Translations under genes and position numbers: made by a program
Notes under the pieces: generated by a model
Seen by the model: only the letters and a program-made list of their open reading frames with translations
What the model was told of the DNA's origin: nothing
The model's database searches: none
Assembly: GCA_945868575.1 (NCBI GenBank)
Contig: CAMBMH010000006.1
Location: 1-54,684, forward strand
Origin: Singulisphaera sp. GP187
GTDB lineage: Bacteria; Planctomycetota; Planctomycetia; Gemmatales; Gemmataceae
Direction of reading: 5' to 3'
DNA length: 54,684 nt
Shown: piece after piece, positions 52,235 through 54,684 of the stretch
Numbering within the stretch: the stretch's first letter is position 1
Layout of the letters: the number at the start of each line of letters is the position of its first letter

Positions 52235-52645
52235 ATGAGCCAGCCTCAGGTGCAATTACCCCAACAGGACAGGATTCGTCGGGTGCTTCGAATTGCGGGG
52301 CCAACGATCCTGGTGATGGGGCTCGTTTTGACCGGGATTGGATTGGGGAGTTTTTTCGCCTCGTTTGGTTCTTTTGGGCCGCCCCGGTATTTCTGGTGCG
52401 CGTTTTTGGGATTGCCTTTGCTTTTTCTGGGATCGGTGACGACTTATCTGGGGTTTATGGGAGCCATCCAACGGTACCTGCTTGGGGAGTCGGTTCCGGT
52501 GATGCGGGATCTGGCCCGTGAATCGGCACCCGTTATCGCCGAGGTTGCCAACACTGTGGCAGAAGGGGCCCAACCCGCCGCCAAAACCCTGGCGAAAGCC
52601 ATCGCTGAGGGTGTACGGGAAGGCCTTGAGAAAGAGAAAAAGTGA
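52235..52645 (+). CDS. Small two-span membrane protein
   Basis: The 136-residue product starts at ATG 52235 (GTG 52211 is an option). It has two membrane helices (I-L-V-M-G-L-V-L-T-G-I-G-L and W-C-A-F-L-G-L-P-L-L-F-L-G), a short G-rich loop, and a charged, helical C-terminus with A-N-T-V-A-E-G-A-Q-P-A-A-K-T-L. I recognise no family with confidence. It converges on the DUF1559 gene at 52689. Confidence 0.55.
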   Translation: MSQPQVQLPQQDRIRRVLRIAGPTILVMGLVLTGIGLGSFFASFGSFGPPRYFWCAFLGLPLLFLGSVTTYLGFMGAIQRYLLGESVPVMRDLARESAPVIAEVANTVAEGAQPAAKTLAKAIAEGVREGLEKEKK

Positions 52646-52688
52646 TTGGGAGAGTACTCTGAGACCAAGAAGGATAGGATGGCGCAAA

Positions 52689-53624
52689 TCAGGGGGGCGA
52701 AACCGTTTCGGAGCCCGCCCGGGTTGCCAGTGCCAATAGAAGTTTTCCCGAGCCATAATGCAAATATCGGACAGACCCATCACCATAGGCAAACCAGGCA
52801 CCACCCGGATGGAGCGACCAATATTGAAATGTGGCGCAGGGGTCGTCTTCGGTATAGGCTTTGTAGGGTTGGGCGGTTTTGGAGCATGAATCAAAACGCT
52901 TATCCCCCAGCGGGATCTCCTCGACCCCCATCCAGTAATCACCTGATCCGGTCATCTGAATGCCCCAACCCGCGTACCACCAGCCAAAATATTTCTTGTA
53001 GCCGGGTGGCCTTTCCCCGATGAGGAGCGTATTGCTTTTGCCATCCAGAATGTCCGCTGAACGGACCTGCGAATCGAGATAGAGAATTCCGTCCCCGCTA
53101 TTAAAAGTTTTGCCACCGACGCCAAGGTAGGAAGTCAGGGCAAAATCACACGGCCCCACCAACTGGTCGTTGATGTACCATTTCGCATCCCGTAAGGGGA
53201 TTTCGGCGGAGGGATTGGAAGGACAAACCACTTGTGAAAGCAAGGCATCCCGGATTCCCTGATGGGGTTTGGAGCAATAAAAATTGTTTTGGGAAAAAGC
53301 TTCCGTGGCCTGCCGGCCCAGGTCGTCCCTTCCGATCCAGGGGAGGAGGGTTGTAATCCACGACTGGTGGGGGTGGATCCGCTTGTCCAATTCCACGGCG
53401 CTTCCGGCCGGAAAATGGCCCCGTTGGGTCTGGTAGGACTCCGCCGCGAGGGCCAATTGTCTCAGGTTGTTTTGGCAACCGAGTTGGCGAGATCGTTCAC
53501 GGACCTTTTGAACCGCTCCCAGGAGCAGTCCGATCAAAATGGCGATGATCGCCAGAACCACAAGGAGCTCGATCAGGGTAAACGCGGGTCGTTGCGTGGG
53601 GCGTTTGTTTGCGATGTTTACAAT
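52689..53624 (-). CDS. DUF1559 prepilin-like protein (start codon uncertain)
   Basis: The frame encodes a prepilin leader R-P-A-F-T-L-I-E-L-L-V-V-L-A-I-I-A-I-L-I, then a DUF1559 body ending in L-H-P-G-G-A-W-F-A-Y-G-D-G-S-V-R-Y, the H-x9-D-G motif. After the upstream mauE stop at 53735, no ATG, GTG or TTG occurs in frame before the leader. ATT 53622-53624 (M-V-N-I-A-N-K-R) is the best-placed alternative start, giving about 311 residues; it is a rare start codon. The next ATG upstream (53813) lies within mauE and would add a very long linker. The gene is the last of a rhodanese-mauE-DUF1559 cluster on the minus strand. Confidence 0.65.
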   Translation of the reverse strand: MVNIANKRPTQRPAFTLIELLVVLAIIAILIGLLLGAVQKVRERSRQLGCQNNLRQLALAAESYQTQRGHFPAGSAVELDKRIHPHQSWITTLLPWIGRDDLGRQATEAFSQNNFYCSKPHQGIRDALLSQVVCPSNPSAEIPLRDAKWYINDQLVGPCDFALTSYLGVGGKTFNSGDGILYLDSQVRSADILDGKSNTLLIGERPPGYKKYFGWWYAGWGIQMTGSGDYWMGVEEIPLGDKRFDSCSKTAQPYKAYTEDDPCATFQYWSLHPGGAWFAYGDGSVRYLHYGSGKLLLALATRAGSETVSPP

Positions 53625-53734
53625 AGTTTGTGTCTTTGAAGAATTTGAAGGTCCCGATGTTTGCGAAGGATCTGAAGTTTGGGGTGGGGTTGGAAGTGTG
53701 GTCTGGTGGGCCCAGGGAGTGACAAACCAACCGA

Positions 53735-54145
53735 TTAGGGAGCAAAGGGATCCCAGATGGGAATGATGAGCGAGCGCCAGCCCAGGGGGCTTGGGTAGAG
53801 TGGCCCCATGCATCCACAATCCGCAGACACACCCCGAAATAGGGCCACGGATTGGGCGGTGACAAAGCCGAGGAAGAGACAAAAGGCGAAGACGAATCCT
53901 TGTTTGCTTCGAAAGCCGAGGAGAGCCAAGGCCAACAGAACCTGAAACCATGGGGTCACCCAGGCGATAAAAAAGGAAATCTGCCAGGGAAATAGGTTGT
54001 ATTTAAGCAGGGTTTCATAAAAAGCGGGCGGGTTTTGGAAATGGCCAAAACTGCTAGTCAAAAGCACCAGAGCGATCAGAAACGACATGCTTCGGGCCAA
54101 CCCCTCCCGAAGGGGAGTATTTTGGGGAAGGGGTTGGGGGATCAT
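53735..54145 (-). CDS. MauE/DoxX-family membrane protein
   Basis: The 136-residue product starts at ATG 54145, overlapping the rhodanese stop by four bases (ATGA). It has four membrane helices (L-I-A-L-V-L-L-T-S-S-F, F-F-I-A-W-V-T-P-W-F-Q-V-L, F-V-F-A-F-C-L-F-L-G-F-V-T-A) and a C-terminal A-D-C-G-C-M-G motif. Such cysteine pairs occur in MauE, which is needed for disulphide formation during methylamine dehydrogenase maturation. With a rhodanese gene upstream, sulphur or thiol handling at the membrane is likely. Confidence 0.75.
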   Translation of the reverse strand: MIPQPLPQNTPLREGLARSMSFLIALVLLTSSFGHFQNPPAFYETLLKYNLFPWQISFFIAWVTPWFQVLLALALLGFRSKQGFVFAFCLFLGFVTAQSVALFRGVSADCGCMGPLYPSPLGWRSLIIPIWDPFAP

Positions 54146-54684
54146 GGGCGATCCAGAGGCAAGTTTCGTTTCTTCCATTCCGCATACCCTCCCCGGTAAA
54201 TGTGAATCGGGCCGACACCACGAAGGGCAAGACTTTTGGCGATGACCTCCGACCAGGAGCAACCATCGCTCTGGCAATAGACGACCAGTTCCCGGTTTCC
54301 TATCTGATTGGCGATGGTGCGAACCATCCCCGGTCCGCAATCGATGGGAAGGCTATATGCCCCGGGGAGATGGGCATCCTGAAAATTGGAGGCCAGCCGG
54401 GCATCCACCAAAACCAGATGGGGATCTTTCAGCCGTTTTTGCAAATCGTCCGCAGAGATGTCATCAAAAGTAGGCTTTTCCCGGGCCCGGGCGATGGTCG
54501 CGTATAAATTCCATCGATCGGGAACCGATGCTGGGGAGAAAGGCTGTTGAAGCAAGAGGCAAAAAAGCGTTGCCAGACCCAAACGGGTACCGAATCCCAA
54601 AAAGGTTGAAGTCGGAAGAGCCTTGGGAAAAGGGAGAAAACCGAGGCAGATTCCCAAAAATGCCAGAGCCAGGATTTGCAGCGA
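54142..54684 (-). CDS. Membrane-anchored rhodanese-like protein (5' end outside window)
   Basis: The frame stays open to the right edge, so the start is not visible; TTG 54657 is an internal option. The visible part has one or two membrane helices, then a rhodanese domain with D-A-R-L-A-S-N-F-Q-D-A-H-L-P-G-A-Y-S-L-P and the active-site loop V-V-Y-C-Q-S-D-G-C-S-W-S, with a persulfide-forming cysteine. The sulphur acceptor is not known. It overlaps mauE by four bases. The loop has a second cysteine, as in rhodaneses near DoxX/MauE proteins. Confidence 0.75.
   Translation of the reverse strand, partial: SLQILALAFLGICLGFLPFPKALPTSTFLGFGTRLGLATLFCLLLQQPFSPASVPDRWNLYATIARAREKPTFDDISADDLQKRLKDPHLVLVDARLASNFQDAHLPGAYSLPIDCGPGMVRTIANQIGNRELVVYCQSDGCSWSEVIAKSLALRGVGPIHIYRGGYAEWKKRNLPLDRP

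Overview
The window reads as a chromosomal segment of a planctomycete. Several gene families that mark that phylum occur together: two DUF1559 prepilin-like proteins, a DUF1549/DUF1553 – DUF1501 – WD40 operon, a cysteine-rich YTV-type wall protein, three short PEP-CTERM proteins, and genes for formylmethanofuran-linked C1 transfer. Coding is dense on both strands. Intrinsic terminators are strong, and several sit between converging genes. I found no rRNA, tRNA, insertion sequence, phage or CRISPR array. A family such as Gemmataceae or Isosphaeraceae is plausible, but the sequence alone does not settle it.

Left part (1-12.4 kb). The tail of an Ig-like surface protein is followed by a PEP-CTERM protein whose signal peptide is interrupted, a secreted ceramidase-like protein, a gamma-glutamylcyclotransferase-like protein, a YheT-type hydrolase and agmatine deiminase. 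Next comes a tight C1 cluster: fhcB and fhcA share one base, and a P-II protein that lacks the uridylylated tyrosine follows 12 nt later. After it come a secreted redoxin-fold protein without the catalytic cysteines, a zinc-ribbon protein and a lipoprotein.

Middle (12.7-29.7 kb). This holds a ribbon-helix-helix protein, an ion channel, a sugar epimerase-type TIM barrel, a DUF1559 protein with its lipoprotein partner, a HEAT-repeat membrane protein, a second PEP-CTERM gene with a frameshifted leader, an SDR reductase, a UbiA-family prenyltransferase, the YTV protein, an intact third PEP-CTERM gene, a beta-propeller protein, an aldo/keto reductase and two small hypothetical proteins. The PEP-CTERM genes are AT-rich in the middle and GC-rich in the sorting tail.

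Right part (29.7-54.7 kb). It carries a FliA/WhiG-type sigma factor with a long structured leader, nusA without its usual partners, an MqnP-like prenyltransferase, two parS-like inverted sites, cheB-cheR with TTG starts, polX, a seven-heme cytochrome with a TPR tail, a 37-residue membrane peptide, trpS, a methyltransferase, an orphan Phd/YefM antitoxin, a histidine kinase/sigma-54 regulator pair, a GxxExxY gene flanked by 9-bp-periodic repeats, the DUF1549-DUF1501-WD40 operon, and a rhodanese-MauE-DUF1559 cluster running off the right edge.

The most unusual signals are the damaged leaders of two of the three PEP-CTERM genes, the fhcB-fhcA-P-II unit, the parS-like pair and the bracketed GxxExxY locus. 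Functions are inferred from motifs read by eye; no database search was run.
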